A DNA stretch of 9,562 bases from Helicobacteraceae bacterium (GCA_027083665.1 JALWNV010000324.1:1-9562); one strand, 5' to 3'. Shown: positions 1 to 6,882, numbered from the stretch's first letter. Program-made: numbers and translations. Notes: generated from the sequence alone by a model not told the origin.

Positions 1-842
1 AAGCCGCCCATGTATGCCGACTGGCGAATCGCTATGCGAAACGCTGTTTCGTTCATGAAGCCGACGCCGCCGAGACGAATTTCGAATCCGACGCACGCCG
101 CATCCGCTACGCCTTTTTCGACCGTCTTATCCAAACACACGGATACGACACCCTGATCACCGCCCATCAGCTCGACGACCGGCTCGAATGGCTGCTCATG
201 CAGCTGTGCAAAGGAGCCGGACTGCCGGAGATGGTCGGGATGCGCCCCCTCGAAACCCGCACAGCCTATACCCTCGTACGGCCGCTGCTGCACCGAAGCA
301 AAGCCGATCTCCGCACCTGGCTCGATACACGCCGGCTTCCCTATTTCGAAGATGAAAGCAACCGCGACGAGCGCTATACCCGCAACCGTTTCCGATACCG
401 GTTTGCCGCGCCGATGCTTTCGAAGTACCGGAAGGGGATCGAAGCTTCCTTCCGGTACCTCGAAAGCGATGCCGATTCACTCTCACCGCCGTGCGAAATC
501 CATGAGTTTGCAGAGGTTCTGCTGCTGCAAAACCCGCCCGAACGCACGGCATTGATGCGCTGTATCGATCGCAGGCTCAAACAGCGGGGCTATCTGATGC
601 GCCGCGGAGACAAAGAGCGGCTGCTGCGGGAAAACGAACTCGTTATCGGCCGGCGATTTGCGCTCAGTATCGGGACATCGTACACGATCCTCGCCCCTTT
701 TTTGAAAACACCTATGACGAGGTCGTTCAGGGAACGGTGCAGAACACTCGGGATCGGGCCGGCTGTCCGCCCCTATCTGTTTACGGTTCCGGAGTCGTTT
801 GCTTCGGTAAGTGCCATACTCGAAGATGCAGCACCGTCTTGA
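1..842 (+). CDS. tilS: tRNA(Ile)-lysidine synthase TilS, 5' end missing
   Basis: TilS ligates lysine to C34 of the CAU-anticodon isoleucine tRNA (lysidine), so that it reads AUA. The open frame starts at position 3 and gives 279 residues. The N-terminal P-loop (SGGxDS) lies off the window. Visible are the RRIRYAFF segment and the block TAHQLDDRLEWLLMQL followed by KGAGLPEMVGM. These match the conserved part of the PP-loop N-type ATPase domain, with QLDDRLEW in the form I associate with Campylobacterota. The R-x-Y-TRNRFR-x-R region near 365-400 is also typical of the family. The stop at 840-842 lies 62 nt inside the end of the convergent PilO-like gene. Apart from the window edge the gene looks intact. 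Confidence 0.93.
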   Translation, partial: AAHVCRLANRYAKRCFVHEADAAETNFESDARRIRYAFFDRLIQTHGYDTLITAHQLDDRLEWLLMQLCKGAGLPEMVGMRPLETRTAYTLVRPLLHRSKADLRTWLDTRRLPYFEDESNRDERYTRNRFRYRFAAPMLSKYRKGIEASFRYLESDADSLSPPCEIHEFAEVLLLQNPPERTALMRCIDRRLKQRGYLMRRGDKERLLRENELVIGRRFALSIGTSYTILAPFLKTPMTRSFRERCRTLGIGPAVRPYLFTVPESFASVSAILEDAAPS

Positions 843-1302
843 TGCCTCCTTGTTGCTTTTGCATGGTGACCGGCAGACGCCACTGCAAAATCCACGGCGC
901 CTCGGCCGCTGCCTCGATCATGTCGTAAAGCCGTGCCGGCGAAGAGAGTGTCGTACGGACGATAAATACATTCGGCCCCTCTTTTTCGTCCGGCGTAACC
1001 GACGGGTTCGGCAGGTAGCGTGCGATCCAGTGCCGCAGCTGCGCGGCATCCGCAGCGCTCTCCAACCGTTCCTGTACGACGGCATCGGTCTCTTCCAGTG
1101 CCTTTTTCTCTTCAAACAGACGGTCATACTGCTGTTGAAGCCGCCCCTGCACCTGCGCTTCGCCCACCTGCTTGCGGGAATGGCGCTCATACAGACGCAT
1201 CTCCGGCCACAACAGCAAATAGGCGGCCGCCGCGACGAGAATCAGGCCTGCGAACAGCGACAGGCTCACTTCGAACGTCATTTTTGTCCGTTTCAGTTTC
1301 AT
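781..1302 (-). CDS. PilO-like inner-membrane coiled-coil protein (hypothetical)
   Basis: The protein has 173 residues: a short basic N-terminus (KLKRTK), one hydrophobic segment at about residues 11-31, a charged and probably coiled-coil stretch at about 38-90, and a small C-terminal domain at about 105-165. This is the layout of PilO/GspM-type assembly proteins, which are bitopic with a periplasmic ferredoxin-like domain. I see no diagnostic motif, so the PilO link is inference from architecture and from the PilN-like gene directly upstream. Its ATG overlaps that gene's stop as ATGA (1299-1302), which suggests translational coupling. It is the last gene of the minus-strand string, and its end overlaps the end of tilS. 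Confidence 0.72.
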   Translation of the reverse strand: MKLKRTKMTFEVSLSLFAGLILVAAAAYLLLWPEMRLYERHSRKQVGEAQVQGRLQQQYDRLFEEKKALEETDAVVQERLESAADAAQLRHWIARYLPNPSVTPDEKEGPNVFIVRTTLSSPARLYDMIEAAAEAPWILQWRLPVTMQKQQGGIKTVLHLRVWHLPKQTTPEP

Positions 1303-1808
1303 CGGTCCCGCTCCGCGACAAAACGGCTTTCAAACCGTACCGAACGCGCATCGATCGGAACCTGCAGATAGCGCTGAAGGCGATACTGTCCCCGCAGTGC
1401 CGTCTGCAACTTTTTCCTCAGCCCTTCCGGATCACGGCTGACCCCGGCATACAGAAGCCGCTGCGGCGTTATCTCGAAACGTGTCAGCGTCGTATCATCC
1501 GGAATCAGATCCAGCAGACTCCTCAGCTGCTCCCGGAGCAGTTCATTCGATGTCCGGACCTCTTCAACGAGCGCCCGGCGCTCCGACACCTCTTCGGTAT
1601 ACGCACGCAACTGACCGATCTGGGTCCGAAGGGCCTCGAGTAGTTTCGCGTCGGCATCGGAGTTTCGGGACATCTCCCCGTTCATACGATGCAGACCGTA
1701 GGCGGTGACGGCGACGGCGGCCGCCAGCAAGACCGTCGCGATCCAGACCTGCCGAAGCGCTCCGACAAAAAGGCGTCTGCGTCTGCATCCGGTAAAACTA
1801 TACGGCAT
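1299..1808 (-). CDS. PilN-like inner-membrane protein (hypothetical)
   Basis: The protein has 169 residues. A basic cytoplasmic start (CRRRRLF) is followed by one membrane segment at about residues 20-41. A long heptad-like stretch at about 48-105 leads to a C-terminal domain that includes LTRFEITPQRLLYAGVSRD. This last part resembles the fimbrial assembly (PilN/GspL C-terminal) pattern, in which a 'what does it do / how is it computed' beta-strand follows the coil. The start is well supported: AAGGAGG lies just upstream with 6 nt spacing. The start overlaps the preceding gene by 11 nt (1798-1808), and the next gene follows through ATGA. A role in a type IV pilus, competence or type II secretion-like platform is inferred, not shown. 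Confidence 0.74.
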   Translation of the reverse strand: MPYSFTGCRRRRLFVGALRQVWIATVLLAAAVAVTAYGLHRMNGEMSRNSDADAKLLEALRTQIGQLRAYTEEVSERRALVEEVRTSNELLREQLRSLLDLIPDDTTLTRFEITPQRLLYAGVSRDPEGLRKKLQTALRGQYRLQRYLQVPIDARSVRFESRFVAERDR

Positions 1809-2586
1809 ATCCCGCCTCCTTCATACACGCCCTCGCCGCCAGAAGTGCCGGATCCGCCTGCCGTACCTCCGTCTCGAGCAGCAGGACCTCCTCGAGCGAT
1901 TTGCCGAGCAGTTCCCCGACACCGACACCATCGGCAATATGCACGGCCTCGACAAACTCGCCGCGGCAGCACGGCTTTCCGTAGTACGCTTCGAGTGCAT
2001 CGACAACCCCCTCGACCATGGCGGGAACCATCGCCCCCCCGCCGTACGCGAAGCGGTCCGCGAACCGTAAATGGCGCTCCTTGACCACTGCGAGGCTCAT
2101 CGCTTCGGCGGTGAGAAACAGGTAGACCGCATGCGCCCCCGCCATCGTCTCCCCGTAAAAAGCGTGCAGCAGTGCAAACGGCGAATAGAGCGCATCCGGT
2201 TCGGCATCGGAAAAACGCTGTAACAAACCGTACAATGCCTCTTCCCCGATATAGTTCATCCACTCTTCTTCGATACAGACCGTTTTGCTCTCGGCCACAG
2301 CCGGCACCATCGTTTTGGCTTTGGAAAGCGAGCATGTCGGCAGAGCCCCGCAGCTTTCGTCGTCCGCGAGAATCGCGATATAGTTCAGCGGACTTCGGTC
2401 GACCGCTTCCTGGACGAAACGGTACAACTCCGTTTGTGAAGACGAGACGGCGAAGGAGTGACGGACATCGGTCTGTTCACCGCCGGGGGAAAGGTAGAGC
2501 GCCGCCGCATGGACAATGTCCCGGCAGGGATAGATGCCGACAAACACCTTCGTATAGAAGCGCTTGAGAAAATCATCGAGTGCCAT
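1798..2586 (-). CDS. Possible PilM-like protein (hypothetical)
   Basis: The protein has 262 residues when started at the ATG at 2584-2586, which has AAGGAG upstream (AAGGAGACCG before ATG). A longer frame to 2697 exists but would run deep into the xer gene, so I reject it. I do not recognise a defining motif. The segment AVYLFLTAEAMSLAVVKERHLRF resembles the phosphate-binding beta hairpin of actin-like PilM proteins (L-D-x-G-x-x-x-T-x-x-A-V), but without the glycine. No signal peptide or membrane segment is evident, so it should be cytoplasmic, as PilM is. The assignment rests mainly on the order of this gene before two single-membrane-pass coiled-coil genes, the PilM-N-O order. It overlaps xer by 14 nt. 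Confidence 0.7.
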   Translation of the reverse strand: MALDDFLKRFYTKVFVGIYPCRDIVHAAALYLSPGGEQTDVRHSFAVSSSQTELYRFVQEAVDRSPLNYIAILADDESCGALPTCSLSKAKTMVPAVAESKTVCIEEEWMNYIGEEALYGLLQRFSDAEPDALYSPFALLHAFYGETMAGAHAVYLFLTAEAMSLAVVKERHLRFADRFAYGGGAMVPAMVEGVVDALEAYYGKPCCRGEFVEAVHIADGVGVGELLGKSLEEVLLLETEVRQADPALLAARACMKEAGYAV

Positions 2587-3421
2587 CGGTCTCCTTGCAA
2601 AGCGGGTGAGCGTTCTGATAGTTTTGCATCTTGAGCGCACTGCCGAGCCTGGTATAGATCTGTGTCGTCGCCATCGAGGCGTGTCCGAGCAGTTCACTCA
2701 CGTCCGCGATACGCGCATGACGGTTGAGCAGTTCCGTTGCATAGGCGTGACGCAGCTGATGCGGCGTCACTTTCAGCCCGATACGCTTAAACGCCCTGTT
2801 GACGAGATATCTTAAACTATTTTCGCTTAAACGCTTCCCGCCGCATTCGCACAAAAAGCCTTTCGGCCGGCACACACGCGTAAACTCGGCGATCGCCTCC
2901 GAAGCGGCACCGATCAGAGGAATATCGCGCATTTTGTTTCCTTTCCCCCGCACGCGTACCCACTCCGTGCCGATCGCCTCGAGCCGGAGCGCATGAAGCT
3001 CGGAAAGACGCATCCCCAGTGTATAGAGCATGACGATCACGAGCCGCTCTTTCACGTCCGCTTTCGACAGTGCTTCGAGGATATGTCCGTGCCCGACCGG
3101 TTTCGGTAGCGTTTTGGGCACCTTGATACTTTCGGACGAACGCAACTCGACACCCGTTCCGTTTTCGTTCATAAACGCAGCGAAACTGCGCCATGCACTG
3201 AGCTTTTTGGCGATCGTCCGGGGATGCTGCCCGGCGATACGGACGCGGTAGGGCATGAGATCGACGATATGCTTTTCTCCCGACTCGGCGGATTCGAGCA
3301 GCGGCAGCGCCTCCTTGATCGCCTCGTCGTAGCTTTTGACCGTCAAGTCCGAGTAGCCCCGTATATCAAGCAGGTAATCGAGAAAATCGAGCCGGAAGGC
3401 ATTGAGCTGTTCCGCCGTCAT
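2573..3421 (-). CDS. Xer-type tyrosine recombinase
   Basis: This 282-residue tyrosine recombinase probably acts in site-specific recombination, perhaps chromosome dimer resolution at a dif site. The N-terminal SAM-like DNA-binding domain covers about residues 3-85 (FLDYLLDIRGYSDLTVKSY). The catalytic domain has the full set: R138 in GMRLSEL, K160 in RGKGNK, H221 and R224 in HQLRHAYATELL, H247 in LLGHAS, and the nucleophile Y256 in TQIYTRL. All catalytic positions are present, so it should be active. Campylobacter and Helicobacter XerH are longer (about 350-360 residues as I recall), and this one has the XerC/XerD length, so I give no symbol. The housekeeping surroundings argue against a phage integrase. 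Its ATG overlaps the acyltransferase stop as ATGA. Confidence 0.93.
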   Translation of the reverse strand: MTAEQLNAFRLDFLDYLLDIRGYSDLTVKSYDEAIKEALPLLESAESGEKHIVDLMPYRVRIAGQHPRTIAKKLSAWRSFAAFMNENGTGVELRSSESIKVPKTLPKPVGHGHILEALSKADVKERLVIVMLYTLGMRLSELHALRLEAIGTEWVRVRGKGNKMRDIPLIGAASEAIAEFTRVCRPKGFLCECGGKRLSENSLRYLVNRAFKRIGLKVTPHQLRHAYATELLNRHARIADVSELLGHASMATTQIYTRLGSALKMQNYQNAHPLCKETDGTR

Positions 3422-4050
3422 GGGAGGGCATGCTCCATCAGTTTCACTTTCACCAGCGCTTTGGCTTCATCCATGCCCATTCCCGACAGCTCCAGCGGTT
3501 CGGATGCATAAAAATCCATTGTGCAAAAAGGTTTCGGAATCGTAAAGCGGTCCCAGCTGCCGAGCTGCCAGTACCGTGACGGTACACAGCTGTAGACGAT
3601 CACTTTGGCCCCGGTCTTTTGCGCCATCGCGACGATTCCGTCAGCCACTTCGTGCCGGGGCCCCCGCGGTCCGTCGGGCGTGATGCCGATATCGTAGCCG
3701 TCGCGCAGCGAACGCATTGCGGCGATAAGGACCTTCGCGGCATGGCGGTTGGTCGAGCCGTGAATCGTCCCCAGACGAAAGTACTCCATGATCTTCGCGA
3801 TAATCCGTCCGTCAAAATGGTCCGAGATCAGCACATTGGCACGCGGCGTCTTGCGGAATCGGTAGTAAAGGTAGGGCTGCATCAGAAGATCGCCGTGCCA
3901 AAACGCGAAGACGACGGGATCTTGCGGGATATCGGAAGGAAGGTGAAACCGTTTTTTGGAGGTGTGGTAGATCAGACGGATCAGCACGGTTCCGATCGGG
4001 GGAACCAGCCACAGTGCCAGACGCTGCAGAAGCCTTTTTTTCATCGGCAT
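3418..4050 (-). CDS. DUF374 family lysophospholipid acyltransferase-like protein
   Basis: The 210-residue frame matches the DUF374 branch of the LPLAT acyltransferases, which are thought to acylate lysophospholipid or lipid A-type substrates at the inner membrane. A hydrophobic N-terminal segment lies at about residues 9-28. The motifs VFAFWHGDLL (about 47-56), SDHFDGRII (76-84) and the strongly conserved GITPDGPRGPRHEV (112-125) are all present. The PDGPRGP block is the hallmark of the family. I chose the ATG at 4048-4050, a few bases after the miaB stop; a second ATG at 4044 is equally possible. The frame extends to 4116, but that start would lie inside miaB and adds a non-conserved arginine-rich leader. 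The substrate cannot be told from the sequence. Confidence 0.88.
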   Translation of the reverse strand: MPMKKRLLQRLALWLVPPIGTVLIRLIYHTSKKRFHLPSDIPQDPVVFAFWHGDLLMQPYLYYRFRKTPRANVLISDHFDGRIIAKIMEYFRLGTIHGSTNRHAAKVLIAAMRSLRDGYDIGITPDGPRGPRHEVADGIVAMAQKTGAKVIVYSCVPSRYWQLGSWDRFTIPKPFCTMDFYASEPLELSGMGMDEAKALVKVKLMEHALP

Positions 4051-4057
4051 GGTCGCG

Positions 4058-5353
4058 CTATACCACTTCTCCGACCTGCACCATTCGATGCGTCTGCGTA
4101 ATGCGGACATCGGCAAATTTTCCCAGAAGTTCCTCGCTGCCTTTGACCTTCACCAGCATGTTGTTATCGGTGCGTCCTGCAACAAACCCGTCATTGCGCA
4201 GCTCTTCAAAATAGACCTCATAAGTACGTCCAAGATGCTTTTTGCATTTCTCGTCGAGCATGGCTTCGTGCATCTTCTGCAACCGCGTCAACCGCTCACC
4301 GGCAACGCCGGGGTCCACAGCATCGTCATACTCCGCTGCTTCGGTCAGGGGGCGCGGACTGTACTTGAAACTGAACATCTGCTCGAAATCCGCCCGGCGC
4401 ACGACGTCGAGCGTCTCTTCGAAATCCGCTTCCGTCTCGCCCGGAAACGCGACGATGACATCCGTACTGATACTGACATCAGGCACCATGGAGCGGATTT
4501 TCTCGACACGGTTGAGAAACCACTCCTTGCTGTAGCCGCGTTTCATCTGTTTGAGTACCCTGGTCGAACCGCTCTGCAGCGGGACGTGGATCGATTTGCA
4601 TATCTTGGGATTGGCGGCAAACTCTTCGATGAACTCGTCATCCATATGAAACGGATGCGGCGAGGTGAACCGGATACGTTCGATCCCTTCGACCGCGCTC
4701 ACACGGCGCAACAGCTGCGTGAAGTTGATCCTCTCGTGGCTGCCGGAAAAACGGCGCCCGTAGTTGTTGACGTTCTGTCCGAGCAAAAAGACCTCTTTCG
4801 CACCGCTTCGCGCCGCTTTTTCCGCCTCGCGTACGATCAGGTCGGCCGGAATGGAAATTTCGTCGCCCCGGGTTTTCGGCACGATACAGAACGTACACTG
4901 CTTGTCGCAGCCGATGGAGATATTGATAAACGCTTTCCACGGTGACGAACGGAAGTCGCCGAATGCATACTGCGACTCATCAAAATCGATCTGCGTCTCA
5001 ACCGCTTTGTTCCGATGCAGAACATCCGTGATCTTCGATACGTTTCTCGCCCCAAGTACGAAGTTGACATAGGGCGCTTTTTTGATGATCTCTTCGCCCA
5101 AATGCGATGCGGTACATCCCGCCACCCCGATCTTTGCCCCGGGCTTTTTCCTTTTATTGAACGCGCCGAGTTCGGAAAAGAGCTTATGGACCGGTTTCTC
5201 GCGCACCGAACAGGTATTGATGATGATCAGGTCCGCCTCTTCGGCGCTGTCGGACAGTTCGTACGCCTCCTTTTGCGACAGTTCGGCGATCATATGCTCG
5301 CTGTCGCGGACGTTCATGGCACATCCGAGCGTCTCGATAAACAGTTTTTTCAT
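4058..5353 (-). CDS. miaB: tRNA-2-methylthio-N6-isopentenyladenosine synthase MiaB
   Basis: MiaB is a radical-SAM methylthiotransferase that converts i6A37 to ms2i6A37 in tRNAs that read UNN codons. The 431-residue protein is the usual length. The N-terminal UPF0004 domain holds the auxiliary [4Fe-4S] cysteines C11 (ETLGCAMN), C48 (INTCSVRE) and C80 (VAGCTAS). The radical-SAM cysteines are C149, C153 and C156 in [17 protein letters not shown]. The PLQSGS and RGY motifs and a C-terminal TRAM domain (about 365-431) follow. CAMN with the following RDSE segment and the CTFCIVP sequence favour MiaB over RimO or MtaB. It lies 12 nt after the HP0268-like gene and 7 nt before the acyltransferase, and nothing looks damaged. 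Confidence 0.97.
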   Translation of the reverse strand: MKKLFIETLGCAMNVRDSEHMIAELSQKEAYELSDSAEEADLIIINTCSVREKPVHKLFSELGAFNKRKKPGAKIGVAGCTASHLGEEIIKKAPYVNFVLGARNVSKITDVLHRNKAVETQIDFDESQYAFGDFRSSPWKAFINISIGCDKQCTFCIVPKTRGDEISIPADLIVREAEKAARSGAKEVFLLGQNVNNYGRRFSGSHERINFTQLLRRVSAVEGIERIRFTSPHPFHMDDEFIEEFAANPKICKSIHVPLQSGSTRVLKQMKRGYSKEWFLNRVEKIRSMVPDVSISTDVIVAFPGETEADFEETLDVVRRADFEQMFSFKYSPRPLTEAAEYDDAVDPGVAGERLTRLQKMHEAMLDEKCKKHLGRTYEVYFEELRNDGFVAGRTDNNMLVKVKGSEELLGKFADVRITQTHRMVQVGEVV

Positions 5354-5365
5354 CGACGGCCGGGC

Positions 5366-5608
5366 TTAGAGAATGTGCACTTCGTACATGTATTCGTTAT
5401 CGGCGAGCCCGTAGCGGACTTCGCGCAAATAGACGCTCTTGCCTTCATTTTCGAAATGTTCTTGCAGTTCCAGCAGATCTTTATGAGAGTTTTCCCGATC
5501 GAAATACAAGATGACGGAACCTTCCTTTTTGACCATATCCTCGATCTTTTTGAGCTCGATTTTTTTCGGTTTTTTATTGGTGTTGCTGCGAGCGGTTTTC
5601 AGTTCCAT
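5366..5608 (-). CDS. HP0268-family small protein
   Basis: This 80-residue protein is recognised by the KIELKKIEDMVKKE segment, the FDRENSHKDLLELQ segment and the C-terminal REVRYGLADNEYMYEVHIL run, which closely resembles Helicobacter pylori HP0268. That family has an Smr-like alpha/beta fold, and HP0268 has been reported to have nicking endonuclease and purine-specific RNase activity. Whether this copy has the same activity is unknown. A good ribosome binding site (AAAGGA) precedes the ATG at 5608. It is the first gene of the minus-strand string, 12 nt before miaB, and lies back to back with the nusA start, an order I recall from Campylobacter jejuni. Confidence 0.88.
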   Translation of the reverse strand: MELKTARSNTNKKPKKIELKKIEDMVKKEGSVILYFDRENSHKDLLELQEHFENEGKSVYLREVRYGLADNEYMYEVHIL

Positions 5609-5652
5609 ACGCGTCCTTTGCCTCTTTTTCTCAAGTTTCGTAATATACCGCG

Positions 5653-5658
5653 ATTATA
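5653..5658 (-). promoter_or_regulatory. Probable -10 element for the HP0268-miaB operon
   Basis: A perfect TATAAT reads on the minus strand at 5658-5653, about 45 nt upstream of the HP0268-like start. I see no good -35 hexamer at 16-18 nt, but promoters in Campylobacterota often have weak -35 boxes. It is the best candidate for the head of the minus-strand string. Confidence 0.5.
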
Positions 5659-5686
5659 GCCGTCTTTTGGTTAAGCACCCATTAAG

Positions 5687-5715
5687 TTGCAATCATAGGT
5701 CAATTTGGTTATAAT
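5687..5715 (+). promoter_or_regulatory. Sigma70-type promoter of nusA
   Basis: TTGCAA at 5687-5692 and a perfect TATAAT at 5710-5715 are separated by exactly 17 nt. The expected transcription start near 5722 would give a leader of about 70 nt before the nusA ATG at 5791. This promoter should still be active and now fires into the broken segment downstream. Confidence 0.72.
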
Positions 5716-5790
5716 ACGGTTCTTCTGTAAAAACAATCCGAAACACTCACTTTTTATAGAACGACCAAACCGACCTAACCAGGGATAATA

Positions 5791-5835
5791 ATGGAAAATA
5801 TTTTAGACATCATCGATTCGATCGCCCATGAAAAA
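5791..5835 (+). pseudogene. nusA: nusA 5' remnant (about 15 codons)
   Basis: The frame MENILDIIDSIAHEK matches the start of Campylobacterota NusA, the transcription elongation/termination factor. The pattern is M-[ED]-x-I-x-[DE]-I-I-[ED]-S-I-A-x-E-K, normally followed by G-L. A good ribosome binding site (AGGGA, 5781-5785) and a strong promoter precede it. After codon 15 the similarity stops: the frame runs on through about 25 glycine-rich residues to a stop near 5913, with nothing of the S1 or KH domains. The position back to back with HP0268-miaB is the normal nusA locus in this group. So the native gene start has been cut, or a 5' copy has been left behind. Whether an intact nusA exists elsewhere cannot be seen here. 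Confidence 0.75.
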
Positions 5836-5950
5836 GCACCGGTTGGAAAATCAGGGAAAGATCCCGGTGATTCTGATCGAGGCGCAGGTGGGGGAGTATA
5901 CCGGCGAGGATGATATAATTCGCATTGACGATGATTTTAAGAGGTGTTAG
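5828..5950 (+). pseudogene. Unidentified gene fragment
   Basis: A 40-residue frame begins inside the nusA remnant and contains LENQGKIPVILIEAQVGEY followed by TGEDDIIRIDDDF. The codon use is clean and the sequence looks protein-like, and it starts right where NusA similarity ends. That suggests the inside of some other gene joined at about 5836. I do not recognise the family. The following 5951-6026 is AT-rich, with one further short open stretch (EARNLSSEAYFYKEYLLDI in the frame of 5944) that I cannot assign either. I make no functional claim for either piece. Confidence 0.35.
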
Positions 5951-6026
5951 TAGAAGCAAGAAATTTGAGTAGTGAAGCATATTTTTACAAAGAGTACTTG
6001 CTTGATATTGCACATAGGATCAAAAA

Positions 6027-6194
6027 ATGGATGAGAAGAGATGGATATACAGGTTGGAAAATTTTCAAAAGGCTTTTAAGACATTGGAAGAAATTGTAGA
6101 GAGTATTTTTGATGACATTGTAAACAAGTACTATTTTGCCTTTAAAGAGCTTTTAGAGGTATTGGATAGTGAGGCTAAAAAATGTACGGACTGA
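6027..6194 (+). pseudogene. HI0074-family nucleotidyltransferase partner with internal deletion
   Basis: The HI0074-like ('nucleotidyltransferase substrate binding') family pairs with minimal nucleotidyltransferases in two-gene modules, and normal members have about 130-140 residues. This frame has only 55. Its first half, MDEKRWIYRLENFQKAFKTL plus EEIVE, is the typical N-terminus. Its second half, IFDDIVNKYYFAFKELLEVL, is the typical C-terminal helix. The core in between, including the usual RFE-x-T-x-E-x-x-W and RN-x-T-x-H-x-Y motifs, is missing, so about 75-80 codons were lost in frame. The ATG has a good ribosome binding site (AGGA, 6016-6019). The stop overlaps the start of the MNT gene by 13 nt, the normal layout of this pair. 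The product cannot be a functional partner. Confidence 0.72.
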
Positions 6195-6211
6195 GCAAGG
6201 AGGAGTTGCTT
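6182..6211 (+). pseudogene. MNT nucleotidyltransferase, 5' fragment
   Basis: The reading frame opens with MYGLSKEELL, the standard start of MNT-type nucleotidyltransferases (MYGLS-x-E), and overlaps the end of the HI0074-like gene as expected. After about codon 10 the frame runs to a stop at 6305, but this continuation is the antisense of the real gene body, which lies inverted at about 6212-6493. The exact breakpoint falls within about 6205-6220. Confidence 0.72.
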
Positions 6212-6493
6212 TTTGTCTTCTCTACTATAAACAATCTTACCAACCTTGCCAATGTGCTGTTTCAGTTTTTCATTCGTTATCGTATCGTAACTACTGATAT
6301 CTATTAAAGTATGGAAGTTGCTCATCAAGATTGTCGTATATATAAAACAGATCATCTTTCAGATCATCTCCAAATAGAACCAAATCTATATCACTTCCTT
6401 TCCTGTGATTACCCGTTGCTCTTGAACCGTATAGTACAGCTTTTTCTATATGCGGATACAATGCAAAGCTGTTTTTTATAATACTCAATATAA
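6212..6493 (-). pseudogene. MNT nucleotidyltransferase body, inverted and frameshifted
   Basis: On the minus strand, ILSIIKNSFALYPHIEKAVL is followed by YGSRATGNHRKGSDIDLVLFG. This carries the nucleotidyltransferase signature GSR...GSDIDL, with the catalytic acidic pair in DID. It goes on through DDLFYIYDNLDEQLPYF, then loses frame near 6297-6312. The neighbouring frame resumes with IDISSYDTITNEKLKQHI and GKVGKIVY, the normal C-terminus of the family. The fragment therefore holds almost the whole gene except its first ten codons, which lie on the plus strand at 6182. Its upstream end touches the IS3 left end at 6494 exactly. The pair would once have been an MNT/HI0074-type module, which is often discussed alongside toxin-antitoxin systems; here both genes are dead. 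Confidence 0.75.
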
Positions 6494-6524
6494 TGTCCCC
6501 ACAAAAAAAGACCAAAACCAAAAC
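6494..6524 (+). repeat. IS3 left terminal inverted repeat
   Basis: It starts TGTCCCC and shares about 21 of the first 29 positions with the reverse complement of 7864-7894. The shared blocks are TGTCCCC, AAGACCAAA and CCAAA, separated by a 7-nt mismatch block and one further mismatch. Confidence 0.85.
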
Positions 6525-6565
6525 AGAGATTATGTAAGATAGAGCAAAAGCAAGAGAGGGCAATA

Positions 6566-6853
6566 ATGAGCAGGAAACGAAAAACCTACACACCGGAGTT
6601 CAAGACCAAAGTGGTGCTGGAACTGCTCGAGGGCGAGAAGACACTGAACGAGGTAGTGAGCCGGTACGAGATACTGCCGGCAAGTTTGAAAAGCTGGAAG
6701 AAGCAGTTTTTGGAGAATGCCTCGCTGGCCTTCGACAAGAGTGCAGTGGTCAAAGAGTACAAAGAGAAAATCAGTAAACTCGAGCGTGAGCATAACCAGC
6801 TGGCGAAGAAAGTCGGTACCCTGACGATTGAGAGGGATTGGCGGGCGGGCTAG
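6566..6853 (+). CDS. IS3-family OrfA (HTH DNA-binding protein)
   Basis: The protein has 95 residues. The N-terminal helix-turn-helix at about residues 8-50 (YTPEFKTKVVLELLEGEKTL, then VVSRYEILPASLKSWKKQF) is the Tnp_1 pattern. A leucine-zipper-like coil at about 60-90 (KEKISKLEREHNQLAKKVGTL) follows. OrfA binds the IS ends and in the family is fused to OrfB by -1 frameshifting. Here it ends at TAG shortly after IERDW, a little early for the family. The nearest A-rich run (near 6897) has only five A's, so I see no convincing slippery site before the stop. The end may be damaged. Confidence 0.85.
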   Translation: MSRKRKTYTPEFKTKVVLELLEGEKTLNEVVSRYEILPASLKSWKKQFLENASLAFDKSAVVKEYKEKISKLEREHNQLAKKVGTLTIERDWRAG

Positions 6854-6882
6854 GTGCCCCTTGAGGGTAAAAGCTGTGCAGC

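Noticed and set aside
2587..2697. N-terminal extension of the PilM-like gene to 2697
   Set aside because: It overlaps the catalytic end of xer, and a strong ribosome binding site supports the ATG at 2586 instead.
4051..4116. N-terminal extension of the acyltransferase to 4116
   Set aside because: It would lie inside the conserved end of miaB and adds an arginine-rich leader unlike the family; the ATG at 4050 (or 4044) sits right after the miaB stop.
6212..6307. Plus-strand continuation of the MNT start to the stop at 6305
   Set aside because: This stretch is the antisense of the well-matching minus-strand MNT body, so the plus frame beyond codon 10 is accidental.
6494..6593. Minus-strand hydrophobic leader in front of the inverted MNT body
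   Set aside because: It is read from the IS left end and the antisense of OrfA, not from a real gene.
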